From Chloroflexota bacterium (GTDB lineage: Bacteria; Chloroflexota; Anaerolineae; Anaerolineales; Villigracilaceae), in contig JABFGC010000001.1 of NCBI GenBank assembly GCA_013112685.1, forward strand, positions 1,054,001 to 1,118,000: DNA of 64,000 bases, in the 5' to 3' direction. The position numbers were made by a program, and so were the translations under genes. Below, one piece after another: positions 7,213 to 15,794 of this stretch (position 1 is its first letter; each line of letters begins with the position of its first letter). The notes beneath the pieces are model-generated. The model did not search any database. It was not told the origin of the DNA and saw nothing but the letters and a program-made list of their open reading frames with translations.

Positions 7213-8472
7213 TTATTGTCCAATCATTTCCAATAAGATGCGAACTGCTTCATCCAATTGCGGATCTCTATCCGCTTCACGGTCTTCGGGAGTCATTTCC
7301 ACTGGGTAATCGGGGGTAAGCCCGATGTCGTGGATGGTTTTCTCGCTCGGCGTGAGCCATTTGGCGATGGTCACGCGCACGGCGCCGTTATCGCCGCTGA
7401 GCGGAATCCAGTTTTGGACGGAGCCTTTGCCGTAGGAGTCTGTGCCGACGAGTTTGGCGCGTCCCAGGTCTTGAAGCGCGCCCGCCACAATCTCGGACGC
7501 GGAAGCGGAGCCTTCGTTAATCAGCACCAGCATCGGGACGGCTGGATCGGTCGCCATCCCGCCGGGAAGGACTTCGTAGGTGGTGCGGTCGCCGTTGCCG
7601 TATTGTTCGTACAGCACCACGCCTTCATCCACGAACTGGGAGGTCACTTCCACTGCGGTTTGCAGGTAGCCGCCGCCGTTGTTGCGCAGGTCGAGGATGA
7701 TGCCCTTCGGGTTCTGCGCCATCAACTCGGTCAGCGCGGCTTTCAGTTCGGGCATGGTGCGCGTGCCGAAGGTGGCGACTTGAACGTAGGCGATGCCACC
7801 ATCGAGCATCTCGCCGCTGGCAGAGGCGATGGTGATCCTGGCGCGCACGATTTCAAATTCGAGCAGTTCTTCCTTGTTCTCACGCAAAACCGTCAGGTGG
7901 ACGGTGGTGCCTGCCGGTCCGAGCACTTTGAGGCGGACAAGTTCGGCGTCAATGCCGGTCATATCCTCGCCGTCAATGGCAACGATCTGGTCGCCGGGCA
8001 GGAGTCCGGCTTTTTCCGCAGGCGAGCCGGGAATGGGACTGGTGATGGTCAGGTATTCCGTTGTAGTATCCACATACGCGCCGATGCCTTCGTATTCTCC
8101 TTCCAGGCTGGCGTTGGCTTGTTTGTAATCTTCCGGATCCATGTACGAGGAATGTTCATCGCCAAGCGACTCCATCATGCCGCGGATCGCGCCGCGCATG
8201 AGCGCCAGGTCGTCCACGGGCTGGTTCACGTAATTTTCATGGACGAGGTTCCATGCCTCCCAAAACGGCGCGAAGAGCGCCTGCATTTCCTCGGGAGTTG
8301 CCGTCTGTTGTTCGGGCGCGGTCGTGGACGGCGCAGACGAGGTGACGTCCTCGAGGCGGAACACATTGCCAAAGGTCAGCGTGTGTCCCGTCACAAACCC
8401 CCCGGCGAAGGAGCCGAGCGCCACAGCCATGACCGCCAGTACAAGCAGGACGGTCTTTAAAGTCTTATTCAC
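7213..8472 (-). CDS. ctpA: S41-family C-terminal processing peptidase with PDZ domain
   Basis: The 419-residue protein has one N-terminal membrane anchor (5-27), a PDZ domain (about 130-205, with GSPAEKAGLLPGDQIVAIDG) and an S41 protease core. The catalytic Ser lies in EGSASASE (320-327) and the Lys is Lys349 in YGKGSVQ, which are the tail-specific protease signatures. It acts outside the cytoplasmic membrane on C-terminal tails of exported proteins. The linker after the anchor is rich in Ser, Thr and Pro. It lies upstream of the YugP-type protease on the same strand. Length and domain order are normal for CtpA. Confidence 0.92.
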   Translation of the reverse strand: MNKTLKTVLLVLAVMAVALGSFAGGFVTGHTLTFGNVFRLEDVTSSAPSTTAPEQQTATPEEMQALFAPFWEAWNLVHENYVNQPVDDLALMRGAIRGMMESLGDEHSSYMDPEDYKQANASLEGEYEGIGAYVDTTTEYLTITSPIPGSPAEKAGLLPGDQIVAIDGEDMTGIDAELVRLKVLGPAGTTVHLTVLRENKEELLEFEIVRARITIASASGEMLDGGIAYVQVATFGTRTMPELKAALTELMAQNPKGIILDLRNNGGGYLQTAVEVTSQFVDEGVVLYEQYGNGDRTTYEVLPGGMATDPAVPMLVLINEGSASASEIVAGALQDLGRAKLVGTDSYGKGSVQNWIPLSGDNGAVRVTIAKWLTPSEKTIHDIGLTPDYPVEMTPEDREADRDPQLDEAVRILLEMIGQ

Positions 8473-8570
8473 AATAGCCTCCAGTTCTGGCTTAAATTAC
8501 GCAAAAAGATACCATCCGGTTATTAAAGGTTGCTGAATTGTTCGTACGATTTCCGTAAGAATCGCTTCAC

Positions 8571-8813
8571 TTATTCGGAGTCCCCGCTCGAATTTTTCTT
8601 ACCCTCGGTCAATTCCTCCACGCTCCGGCGAAGTTCGTCTATTTGGTCTTCCTTTTTCCTTTGGGTCGCGTTCATGGATTTGATCATCGTCTCCAGAAAG
8701 CCTTTGCCGCCGGGACGGGTCGCGCCGCGCGCGATGGCGTACATGATGAAGTTCGAGCCGAGGACCAGCGCGATAAAGATCAACGCGCCGATGAGGATTT
8801 TATTCTCTTCCAT
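8571..8813 (-). CDS. Small single-span membrane protein with coiled-coil tail
   Basis: The 80-residue protein starts at the ATG at 8813 (MEENKILIGALIFIAL). It has one hydrophobic segment (about 5-27) and a charged heptad-like C-terminal helix (KKEDQIDELRRSVEEL). It begins two bases after the stop of the HAD gene upstream, and a Shine-Dalgarno-like AAAGG lies within the end of that gene, so the two are co-translated. I recognise no family. Confidence 0.65.
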   Translation of the reverse strand: MEENKILIGALIFIALVLGSNFIMYAIARGATRPGGKGFLETMIKSMNATQRKKEDQIDELRRSVEELTEGKKNSSGDSE

Positions 8814-8815
8814 GT

Positions 8816-9451
8816 TTATTGCCTTTCCAAAATCCCCTTCAAATCGTTCCAATCCGTCAGGTGCGCATCTGCCGAGCTGTTCGAGTACGATTCGCTGTAG
8901 AGGATGCTGAACAACCCCGCCTTGCTCGCGGCGGTTGTGGTGCGGTGGATGTCGTCAATCATCACGCACTTCGAAGGGTCGCTCTCACCGGCGAGCCGCA
9001 TCGCAATCTGAAACGACTCGGGCATGGGCTTGCAATACGGCGCGATGGCGTTCACGTCCACGATGGTTTCAAAGAGGTCGTTCAGGTCGAGCGCGGTCAA
9101 CACTCTTTCAGCGTGGCGGCGGTCTGCGTTGGTAAAGATCAGGTTGCGGGTCGGGAGCGAAGCGATGACCGAGCGCAGAATCGGGTTCGGGATCAGGTAA
9201 TCCTTCAAGGGCAGGTCATGCACGAAGGCGAGGAAATCCTCCACATCAATTTCGTGGTTTGCCTGCAAGCCGCGCAGGGTGGTGCCGTATTGCAAAAAAT
9301 ATTTTTCGCGGATGCGGGGAATCTGCTCGGCGGGGAAGCCCATGCGGTCGCGCATGTAAATGTTCATGCGCTCTTTGATGGCGTGCCACAAGCCGGCGCT
9401 GGGCGGGTAGAGCGTGTCGTCGAGGTCGAAGAAAACGGTGGTAAATCGCAT
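8816..9451 (-). CDS. HAD hydrolase, pyrimidine 5'-nucleotidase-like
   Basis: The 211-residue protein has all four HAD motifs: [10 protein letters not shown] (nucleophile Asp, residues 7-16), [15 protein letters not shown] and VMIDDI. The all-helical cap and the motif DDTLY fit the pyrimidine 5'-nucleotidase / SDT1-like subgroup. Physiological substrate is not deducible. The start at 9451 is chosen because a -10 box lies exactly six bases upstream; the longer open frame upstream has no family similarity. It is divergent from mutL, with a perfect palindrome between them. Confidence 0.85.
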   Translation of the reverse strand: MRFTTVFFDLDDTLYPPSAGLWHAIKERMNIYMRDRMGFPAEQIPRIREKYFLQYGTTLRGLQANHEIDVEDFLAFVHDLPLKDYLIPNPILRSVIASLPTRNLIFTNADRRHAERVLTALDLNDLFETIVDVNAIAPYCKPMPESFQIAMRLAGESDPSKCVMIDDIHRTTTAASKAGLFSILYSESYSNSSADAHLTDWNDLKGILERQ

Positions 9452-9457
9452 TCGGAG

Positions 9458-9463
9458 ATTATA
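9458..9463 (-). promoter_or_regulatory. -10 box, leaderless type, HAD gene
   Basis: TATAAT on the minus strand ends six bases before the ATG at 9451 (gap CTCCGA), so the transcript should begin at the start codon. Confidence 0.65.
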
Positions 9464-9472
9464 TAATACCCA

Positions 9473-9501
9473 GCCCGCAAATTGCAGCGCAATTTGCGGG
9501 C
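9473..9501. promoter_or_regulatory. 29-bp perfect palindrome between divergent promoters
   Basis: GCCCGCAAATTGC (9473-9485), AGC, GCAATTTGCGGGC (9489-9501) is a perfect inverted repeat. It covers the -35 regions of both the HAD gene and mutL and is nearly centred between their -10 boxes. It may be a shared operator or a small palindromic repeat. Confidence 0.6.
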
Positions 9502-9509
9502 GCGATGGG

Positions 9510-9515
9510 TATAAT
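9510..9515 (+). promoter_or_regulatory. -10 box, leaderless type, mutL
   Basis: TATAAT lies six bases (CGCGCT) before the mutL ATG at 9522. There is no Shine-Dalgarno sequence. Confidence 0.65.
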
Positions 9516-9521
9516 CGCGCT

Positions 9522-11295
9522 ATGCCCATTCGATTGCTCGCCCCCGAAGTCTCTTCGCAAATCGCCGCCGGGGAGGTAGTGGAACGTCCCGCCTCGGTGG
9601 TAAAAGAGTTGACCGAAAACTCGCTGGATGCAGGCGCGAAAAACATTTCCATCTCGATTGCAGATGCCGGGCGGACCCCTGATCGAAGTGGCGGACGACG
9701 GGCAGGGGATTCCCGCCGACGAATTGGCGTTAGCCGCCTCGCGTCATGCGACCTCAAAGTTGGTCCTGTCCGATGACCTGTTCCACATCCGAACGTTGGG
9801 CTTTCGGGGCGAGGCGCTGGCTTCCATCGGCTCGGTCTCGCAGATGACGATCACTTCGCGCGTGGAATCTGCCAAAGAAGGCGCGCGCCTGCGGGTGAAC
9901 GGCGGGATTTCCGAAAGAGTCGAAAAGGTCGGTGCGCCGGTGGGGACGGTGGTGCGGGTGGAAAACCTCTTTTACAACGTGCCTGCGCGTTTGAAGTTTT
10001 TGAAAACCGACGTGACCGAGCGCCGCGCGATTGACTCGCTGGTCACGCGCTACGCGCTGGCATATCCGACCGTGCGTTTCAAAGTGACGGACGGAAAGCA
10101 GGTCACGCTGCAAACGGCGGGCGACGGCGACAGGCGCGCGATTTTGGCGGCTTTATACGGTGTAGACGTCGCCAAACAAATGCTGGAAGTGATGGCAGCC
10201 GAAGAGGGCATGACGCTTTCAGGGTTCATCAGTCCCGTTTCGTTGACGCGCTCCAACCGCCGGGAGATCACCTTCTTCATCAACGGGCGCTGGGTGCAGG
10301 AGATTTCGCTCAACTCCGCGCTGCTGCAAGCCTATCACACGCTTTTGATGGTGGGACGCTACCCGCTCACCGCCCTGTTCCTTGACATGGCGCCCGAAGA
10401 TGTGGATGTGAACGTCCACCCGACGAAAGCCGAAGTGCGCTTCCGCAGCCAGGATAAGGTTTTCAGTTTCGTCCAACGTTCGGCGCGGAAGGCATTGCTG
10501 GCATACACACCCGTGCCTGCTGTTTCGCCGCAGTTGTGGGGCAGACGGGCGGTGCCTTCTCAGCCGAGGGAGGTTGGGATTGATTGGAGCATTGGGCATG
10601 ATGAGCAGTTATCAGTGGACAGTGATCAGTTATCAGTGGGTAGTGAGCAGTCATCTGTGGATGGTGGAAAATTACCAATTGCCAATTACCAACCCGCTTT
10701 TTCCACCGGCGTTCCGTTGCTTCGCCTCATCGGTCAGATTGGTGCGACCTATCTGGTTGCCGAAGGTCCCGACGGCTTGTACCTGATTGACCAGCACGCG
10801 GCGCACGAGCGGGTGCTGTTCGAGAAGTTGATGGCTCAGCATGAAAGCAAAACAATCCCCTCGCAATCGCTGCTCGCACCGGAGATCGTCACGCTGCCGC
10901 CGCAAGCGGCGAAAGCGTTGACCGGGCAATTGCCGTTTTTGAACCACTTCGGCTTCGAGGTGGAAGAGTTCGGGGCGAATACGTTCCAGGTCCGCGCGAT
11001 GCCCGTGCTGTTTTCGGGTGGCGACCCGGCGGCGGCGCTCCGCGCCCTGGTGGAAGATTTTGAAGAGGACGAGAGTCCGCTTCAGGCGGAGGTGGAGGCG
11101 CGGCTTGCGGCGAGAGTCTGCAAACGGCTGGCGGTCAAAGCCGGGCAGGCGCTCACATCCGAAGAACAGCGGAGTCTGCTCAACGATCTCGAAGCGTGCC
11201 AGTCGCCGCGCACCTGTCCGCACGGCAGACCGACGATGATTCACCTGACGGTAGATATGCTGGAACGTCAATTCGGGCGAAGAGGGGCGCGATAG
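9522..11295 (+). CDS. mutL: DNA mismatch repair protein MutL (one frame break)
   Basis: The protein of about 590 residues has GHKL ATPase motifs [32 protein letters not shown] and FRGEALASI. The C-terminal domain carries the endonuclease metal motif DQHAAHERV, then [11 protein letters not shown] and CPHGRP, so it should nick DNA. The frame breaks near 9669 inside the ATPase domain (CGGACCCC, where family alignment expects CGGCCCC), probably an indel. The linker between the ATPase and C-terminal domains contains an in-frame run of low-complexity intergenic-type repeat DNA (10604-10692). No mutS is in the window. Confidence 0.92.
10604..10692 (+). repeat. In-frame repeat insertion in mutL
   Basis: CAGTTATCAGTGGACAGTGA-type near-repeats (10607-10660) are followed by the self-complementary AATTACCAATTGCCAATTACC type (10670-10690). 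Both motif types resemble intergenic repeats; the second recurs at 37012-37035. Here they encode [20 protein letters not shown] and a short following stretch in the MutL linker without breaking the frame. Confidence 0.7.
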
Positions 11296-11371
11296 CCAGC
11301 CGGGCTGATAAATTTGTAAGGCTGGGACTACTAATTTTGATAGGTTTGGAAAAATCCTCCGATGAATACGC

Positions 11372-11377
11372 TACAAT
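11372..11377 (+). promoter_or_regulatory. -10 box, leaderless type
   Basis: TACAAT lies six bases (ACGTCC) before the ATG at 11384, the same spacing as for mutL. Confidence 0.55.
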
Positions 11378-11383
11378 ACGTCC

Positions 11384-12352
11384 ATGCGAAAACTGGCGGA
11401 CATCCTTTCGACCAAAGACGTTGATCTGTTATTGGAAAACATTCACGCGGGCGTCGCGCTTGCGGCGAGAGACGGGGCTTTAATCGCCTGGAACTCCATC
11501 CTTGAAGAAAGCAGGAAACAACTAAAAAACGCGGACAACCTGAAGGATTATTTCCTGCGGGAGGATCGGGAGACGGTGCTCAACCGGGTATCCGGCGGGA
11601 TGCCGGAACGCTGGCTGGGGAAATTCCTGATGCACGGAACCGACCCGGCGGTGCTCTGCGATTGCGCGCTCATTCCCACCCTGAACGACCGCACGCTCTT
11701 CATCGCTGAGCGTCTCGGTCCCGAGTCCGTGTTGTGTGACGTGATCGAAACCCTGAACCGGCGCGTGAAGTTGTTCCAGGTGGAAAGCAGTTTTACCAAG
11801 AAACTCGCCCATGACAAACAAGTGGAACTGGATGCGGTGGTGGCGCAAGCCAGGGAGGTCGCCCAGACCGACCCGTTGACGTTCCTGTATAACCGCCGCG
11901 CGATCATCCGCGAACTTCAGGACGAGGTCCTGCGCGCCAGACGCTACGCTTCGATGCTGTCCGTTTCCATCATTGACGTGGACCATTTCAAGTCCATTAA
12001 CGATACTTACGGGCATCGCGTGGGCGACGAGGTGTCGCGGCAGGTGGCTCAGCGCCTGCGCGAAGGGATTCGCCACCCGGACATCGTCGGGCGGTACGGC
12101 GGCGAGGAATTCATCATCGTCCTCCCCAATTCGGGGGCGAAGGCGGCAGGAGAACAAGCCGCCCGTCTATGCGGACAGATGAGCGAGATGGACATTCAGG
12201 TGGGGGAGCATACGATTCGAGTCACGTTGAGCATCGGGGTGGCGCAACTCAGGAACGGCGACGATACGTGGGACAGCCTCCTCAAACGTGCGGACAACGC
12301 CATGTACGAAGCCAAAAAACGCGGACGCGCCTGCTGGGTGGTGGCGGAATAG
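11384..12352 (+). CDS. Diguanylate cyclase with N-terminal sensor-like domain
   Basis: The 322-residue protein has a PAS-like N-terminal region (about 1-120), a short coiled linker (DKQVELDAVVAQAREVAQ) and a GGDEF domain. The active-site loop is GGEEF (239-243) and the product-inhibition site RHPD (230-233) sits five residues before it. It therefore looks like an active, feedback-inhibited c-di-GMP synthase. No membrane segment is seen. Its sensory ligand is unknown. The gene stands alone, downstream of mutL. Confidence 0.88.
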   Translation: MRKLADILSTKDVDLLLENIHAGVALAARDGALIAWNSILEESRKQLKNADNLKDYFLREDRETVLNRVSGGMPERWLGKFLMHGTDPAVLCDCALIPTLNDRTLFIAERLGPESVLCDVIETLNRRVKLFQVESSFTKKLAHDKQVELDAVVAQAREVAQTDPLTFLYNRRAIIRELQDEVLRARRYASMLSVSIIDVDHFKSINDTYGHRVGDEVSRQVAQRLREGIRHPDIVGRYGGEEFIIVLPNSGAKAAGEQAARLCGQMSEMDIQVGEHTIRVTLSIGVAQLRNGDDTWDSLLKRADNAMYEAKKRGRACWVVAE

Positions 12353-12387
12353 GCATGGGCAGAACGCCTTCGCGCCGCGCTGAGAAG

Positions 12388-13140
12388 TTATCCCTGCTCG
12401 TTTTTAAAAACTGAACGAAACGATTCGCCAACCTTCGCCTTGACATCGTCCATGGCAGGGATGGGGTCGAGCAGATCCGCCAGTGAGACGACCGGCTCGT
12501 TCAAGCCGCAGGGGATGATGCCGTCCCAATATTCCATGTCGGGATTCACATTCAACGCAAAACCGTGACGGGTGATACCCCTCGCATCCACCTTGACGCC
12601 GATGGCGGCGATCTTCGCAGGCTTTTGCCTGTCTTCGGGCTTGCAGCGCGGGCAGCGCGAATGGACGTCGGCTTGAATCCACACACCCGTCTTGCCGGGG
12701 ATTTGTCCGCTGGCGATGCCGTATCGCATCAGGACGCCGATAAGCGTCTCCTCCAGTTTGCGGATGTAGCCGATATAGTCAGACCTGACAGGTCTATCGG
12801 CAGGATCGTCCGGATCGGCAGATTCTTCCTGAGACCTGTCAGGTCTTATCGGCTTCAGGGGAATCAACGGATACCCCACCAACTGTCCCGGTCCGTGATA
12901 GGTAACATCGCCGCCGCGATCCACCCAATGGGTGGAAACGCCGCGCTGCTTCAACTGTTCTTCGTCCCAGAGCAGGTTGGCGGCGTTGCCTTTTCGTCCG
13001 AACGTGTACACATGGGGATGTTCAAGTAAAAGCAATGTCGGCGGGCGTCTCCCCTCTGCGATCTCCGCCGCGTATTCATCCTGGAGTTTCCAGGCGGTTT
13101 CGTAGTCAATCAAGCCGAGGTCGTGGATTTCCAAAGGCAT
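12388..13140 (-). CDS. lipB: Lipoate biosynthesis octanoyltransferase LipB with inserted segments
   Basis: The 250-residue protein contains the LipB signature RGGDVTYHGPGQLVGYP, the Lys-containing KIAAIGVKVDARGITRHG and the Cys of GIIPCG. It transfers octanoyl from ACP to lipoyl domains. Two segments are foreign to the usual family layout. One is about 24 residues after YPLIPLKP (RSQEESADPDDPADRP region), encoded by DNA flanked by two AGACCTG-N-CAGGTCT palindromes. The other is about 16 residues with CPRCKPEDRQ just before KIAAIG. Both keep the frame, so the enzyme is probably functional. The start ATG is at 13140. Confidence 0.9.
   Translation of the reverse strand: MPLEIHDLGLIDYETAWKLQDEYAAEIAEGRRPPTLLLLEHPHVYTFGRKGNAANLLWDEEQLKQRGVSTHWVDRGGDVTYHGPGQLVGYPLIPLKPIRPDRSQEESADPDDPADRPVRSDYIGYIRKLEETLIGVLMRYGIASGQIPGKTGVWIQADVHSRCPRCKPEDRQKPAKIAAIGVKVDARGITRHGFALNVNPDMEYWDGIIPCGLNEPVVSLADLLDPIPAMDDVKAKVGESFRSVFKNEQG
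12781..12846. repeat. Palindrome-bounded in-frame insertion in lipB
   Basis: AGACCTGACAGGTCT (12781-12795) and AGACCTGTCAGGTCT (12832-12846) are odd-centred palindromes bounding a 36-base spacer. The same 15-mer pair forms the intergenic hairpin at 14797-14829. Inside lipB the segment adds about 24 residues in a loop. Confidence 0.8.
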
Positions 13141-13385
13141 AACGATAAAAGAAAAGGGTCTCTCGCGTAATTAACGGGAAAGAGTCTTAACACGAAGGGC
13201 ACAAAGTACACAAAGGGGAAAAGAGCCTTTGATCTCATGGTTTTTTTCCTTTGTGTTCGTCGTGTCCTTTGTGGTTGCCAGTACCTGGCACAGGTGAAAA
13301 GAGTTGTCGCGTTAAAAACAGTAGAGCCAGAAAAGGAAATAAGCGGCGAGCAACGAGAAGCAGTTTGCGCTTTGCTCCTTGCATT
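13141..13385. other. Intergenic region with GAAGGACACAAAGG-type repeats
   Basis: No gene is supported. The DNA carries CACGAAGGGCACAAAGTACAC (13192-13212) and the roughly inverted CCTTTGTGTTCGTCGTGTCC (13248-13267), a repeat style also seen near 18400 as GTCACGAAGGAACACAAAGG. It probably holds transcription stops for one or both flanking genes. Confidence 0.5.
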
Positions 13386-14783
13386 TTACGTTCCAAATAT
13401 CCTTCGATACAAATCTGATTCCAGCAGCCCATTCGGGTCGCAGCGTTTCTTCAGTTTCTTGAACTTCTTCACCGTCTCTTCGCCGTAGAAGGCGAGCGCG
13501 GTTTCGGCGGTGGTTTCGCTGTTCTTGGCAAAGTAGAAACGTCCGCCATAGGCAAGGACGATTTTATCGAACTCGAACAGCATGGCACGCAGTTTCGCGC
13601 GGTTGGAATCCGTCACCTTGAAATCCATCGCCAGCGAGAAGCCGTCCACGGCGTGGGTGAGCAGGAACGGGTCGGGGCGGTGGCGTTTGGTCACGCCGAG
13701 GTAGGAGGGCAAGCCGCATTTGAGCGAGAGTTTCAGCATCTCGCTCCATGCGGCTTCGGCGGTATCCTTTGGCAGGAAGGACTGATATTGGATCAAACCG
13801 CCGCGCCCATAGGAAAGTTCCCAGTTCGGGACGTAATCCAAAAGGAAATGGAACGCCGCATGAGACTGGCGGAAGGTATGCTTGCGCAGGGAGGCGGCGT
13901 ATTTTGCAAGGTTGACCATGCGCCAGCCCAAATTGTTCGCAAAGGGCGTCATGAAGTAGTGCAGCAATGACTTTGGGAACACGCCAAAGATCCTCGGCGG
14001 CAGGATTTGATTCTTCAACTTCATCGTCTCCTGCGGGCTGGGGTCTTCGCCTTCGTGGATGTAACGCGCCGCGTGGATCTGTCCGCGCCCGAGGGAGGAA
14101 CCGCCCGCAAATGTATCCAGCCAGCCGACGATGTAATCGTTATCCGGCGCGCCGTCTTGCAGGGCGGAGAGGTGTCGGCGTAGATTCGGCACAGGGAAGG
14201 CGTCCACAGTCAAAAGTCCAGAATGGATGCGTTTCATTTGCAGCGTGATGGACGTGAAGATTCCCAGCATCCCATAGCCGCCGATCATCGCGCGGAACAA
14301 ATCCGCGTTCTTTTTGGGCGAGCAGGTCACTTCCGCGCCGGTGGGCAGAATTGCCGTAAATTCCACCACATGTTCGCCAATGGTGCCCATTTTGAAATTG
14401 TTCTTGCCGTGAATGTTCGCGCCGAGACAGCCGCCGAGGGTCGTCTTCATCGTGCCGGAGACGACGGGGGGCCACCAGCCCTCCGGCTCGACCTTTTGCC
14501 AGAGTTTCTCCAGCGTGACGCCGGGCTCGCATCGCACCAAGCCGACGGTTGAATCCCATTCCAGAATTTGATCCATCGCTGTGAGGTCGAGCACGATGCC
14601 GCCGCCGTTGAGCGCGGCGTCGTTGTAACTGCGCCCCGCCCCGCGCGCGATGACGGTGAGCCCCTGCTGTTTCGCAAGTTTGAACGCAGAATGGATTTCC
14701 CCGCTGCTGCGCGGGCGGAACAAATACGCGGGCGCGCTTAATGAATGACCGAAGTTTTCGAGTTGGGTGAAGGTTGTACGCAT
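13386..14783 (-). CDS. FAD-linked oxidase, DprE1-like
   Basis: The 465-residue protein belongs to the PCMH/VAO FAD-linked oxidase family. It has VIARGAGRSYNDAALNGGG (phosphate-binding loop), VVSGTMKTTLGGCLGANIHG and IGGYGMLGIFTSITLQM, closely matching decaprenylphosphoryl-ribose 2'-epimerase subunit DprE1-like enzymes. The next gene upstream on the same strand is a DprE2-like SDR, which supports a two-step oxidation/reduction of a lipid-linked or free sugar. Start at 14783 (MRTTFTQLENFGHS). A 33-base palindrome separates the pair. True substrate is unknown outside Actinobacteria. Confidence 0.82.
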   Translation of the reverse strand: MRTTFTQLENFGHSLSAPAYLFRPRSSGEIHSAFKLAKQQGLTVIARGAGRSYNDAALNGGGIVLDLTAMDQILEWDSTVGLVRCEPGVTLEKLWQKVEPEGWWPPVVSGTMKTTLGGCLGANIHGKNNFKMGTIGEHVVEFTAILPTGAEVTCSPKKNADLFRAMIGGYGMLGIFTSITLQMKRIHSGLLTVDAFPVPNLRRHLSALQDGAPDNDYIVGWLDTFAGGSSLGRGQIHAARYIHEGEDPSPQETMKLKNQILPPRIFGVFPKSLLHYFMTPFANNLGWRMVNLAKYAASLRKHTFRQSHAAFHFLLDYVPNWELSYGRGGLIQYQSFLPKDTAEAAWSEMLKLSLKCGLPSYLGVTKRHRPDPFLLTHAVDGFSLAMDFKVTDSNRAKLRAMLFEFDKIVLAYGGRFYFAKNSETTAETALAFYGEETVKKFKKLKKRCDPNGLLESDLYRRIFGT

Positions 14784-14796
14784 GTTGGTTCTACGA

Positions 14797-14829
14797 AAAC
14801 CTGACAGGTCTCCAAGACCTGTCAGGTTT
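14797..14829. repeat. Perfect 15-bp-arm palindrome, AGACCTG/CAGGTCT family
   Basis: AAACCTGACAGGTCT (14797-14811), CCA, AGACCTGTCAGGTTT (14815-14829). It lies in the 49-base gap between two co-directional genes and could act as a transcript-stabilising hairpin. The same 15-mers bound the insertion in lipB. Confidence 0.85.
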
Positions 14830-14832
14830 AAA

Positions 14833-15622
14833 TTAGAAGGATAACCGCCTGAAAATGAACGATGGAATATGCCGGATGACCAGCATGATGTACTGCCAGA
14901 GAAACGGCGTGTAAACCGTCTGTCTGCGTTGGCGCATGGCTTTGTAAATATCGTCCACCGCTTTTTCCGCCGGAATGGCAAAGGGCGTGGGTCCCACCGC
15001 GGCTTTGAGCATTTCGGTTTTGACAAACCCCGGCTTGACGGTCAACACGTTTACGCCGTGACGGGTAAGCCGGTTGCGCAGCGCTTCGAGGTAGGTATGC
15101 ACGCCCGCTTTGGAGGTGTTGTACCCGGGGTTGCCCACGCGCCCGCGGTCGCCCGCCACCGAGCCGATGCCCACGATCTGACCGGCTTTCGCGCTCTGGA
15201 ACATCTCCGCCACCGGGGTGAGCCACGCCATCGCGCCGATGAGATTGACCTCGACCATTTTGCGGTCGTTCTCGAAACTGTATTTGTCCATGCCGCCGGG
15301 CGGGAAATTGACCCCCGCCAAGAAGATGAAGGTGTCCAATCCGCCGAGGTCGGCGACGATGCGCTGGAGCAGGGCGGGAACTTCGTCGTAGTTCGTTACG
15401 TCGTGGGGATAGGCGGCGGCGCGGATTTCCCCACCCTGGTTGATCTCCGCGCACAAGGCGGTCAGTTTTTCCTTTTGTCGTGAGAGCTGACGCTACGTTG
15501 TACCCCTCCTTTACAAGTTTGCGGGCGAGCGCGGCGCCCATCCCTTCAGAGGCGCCGACCAGGATGGCGCGCCGGCGCGGATTCAGCGGCGTGGCTGGAG
15601 CGAATCGGATTGTGTTGGACAC
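14833..15622 (-). CDS. SDR-family reductase, DprE2-like (one frame break)
   Basis: A classical SDR of about 262 residues with AILVGASEGMGAALARKL (cofactor loop), FLAGVN, GSVAGDRG and the catalytic YNTSKAG. The C-terminal hydrophobic tail (YIMLVIRHIPSFIFRRL) suggests membrane contact, as in DprE2. The frame breaks near 15485, between KEGYNVA and LTALCAEINQ; both sides are conserved, so an indel is likely. It pairs with the FAD-linked oxidase downstream. The start at 15622 gives MSNTIRFAPATPLNPRRR before the Rossmann strand. Confidence 0.82.
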
Positions 15623-15794
15623 TTAAAAAAACCTCGAATGATTGTGAAATGAATTTCATTCTAACACAGTCCCATCTGCGGAAACTGGAAGCGCTATATC
15701 GTGGGCTTCGCCGCAGAGCGCACAGAGGTTTTGAGTTTTTCCCAGAGGTCTCCGTGACTTCTATGGCAAAGAAAAATTAAGCCCATCCTTTTAG

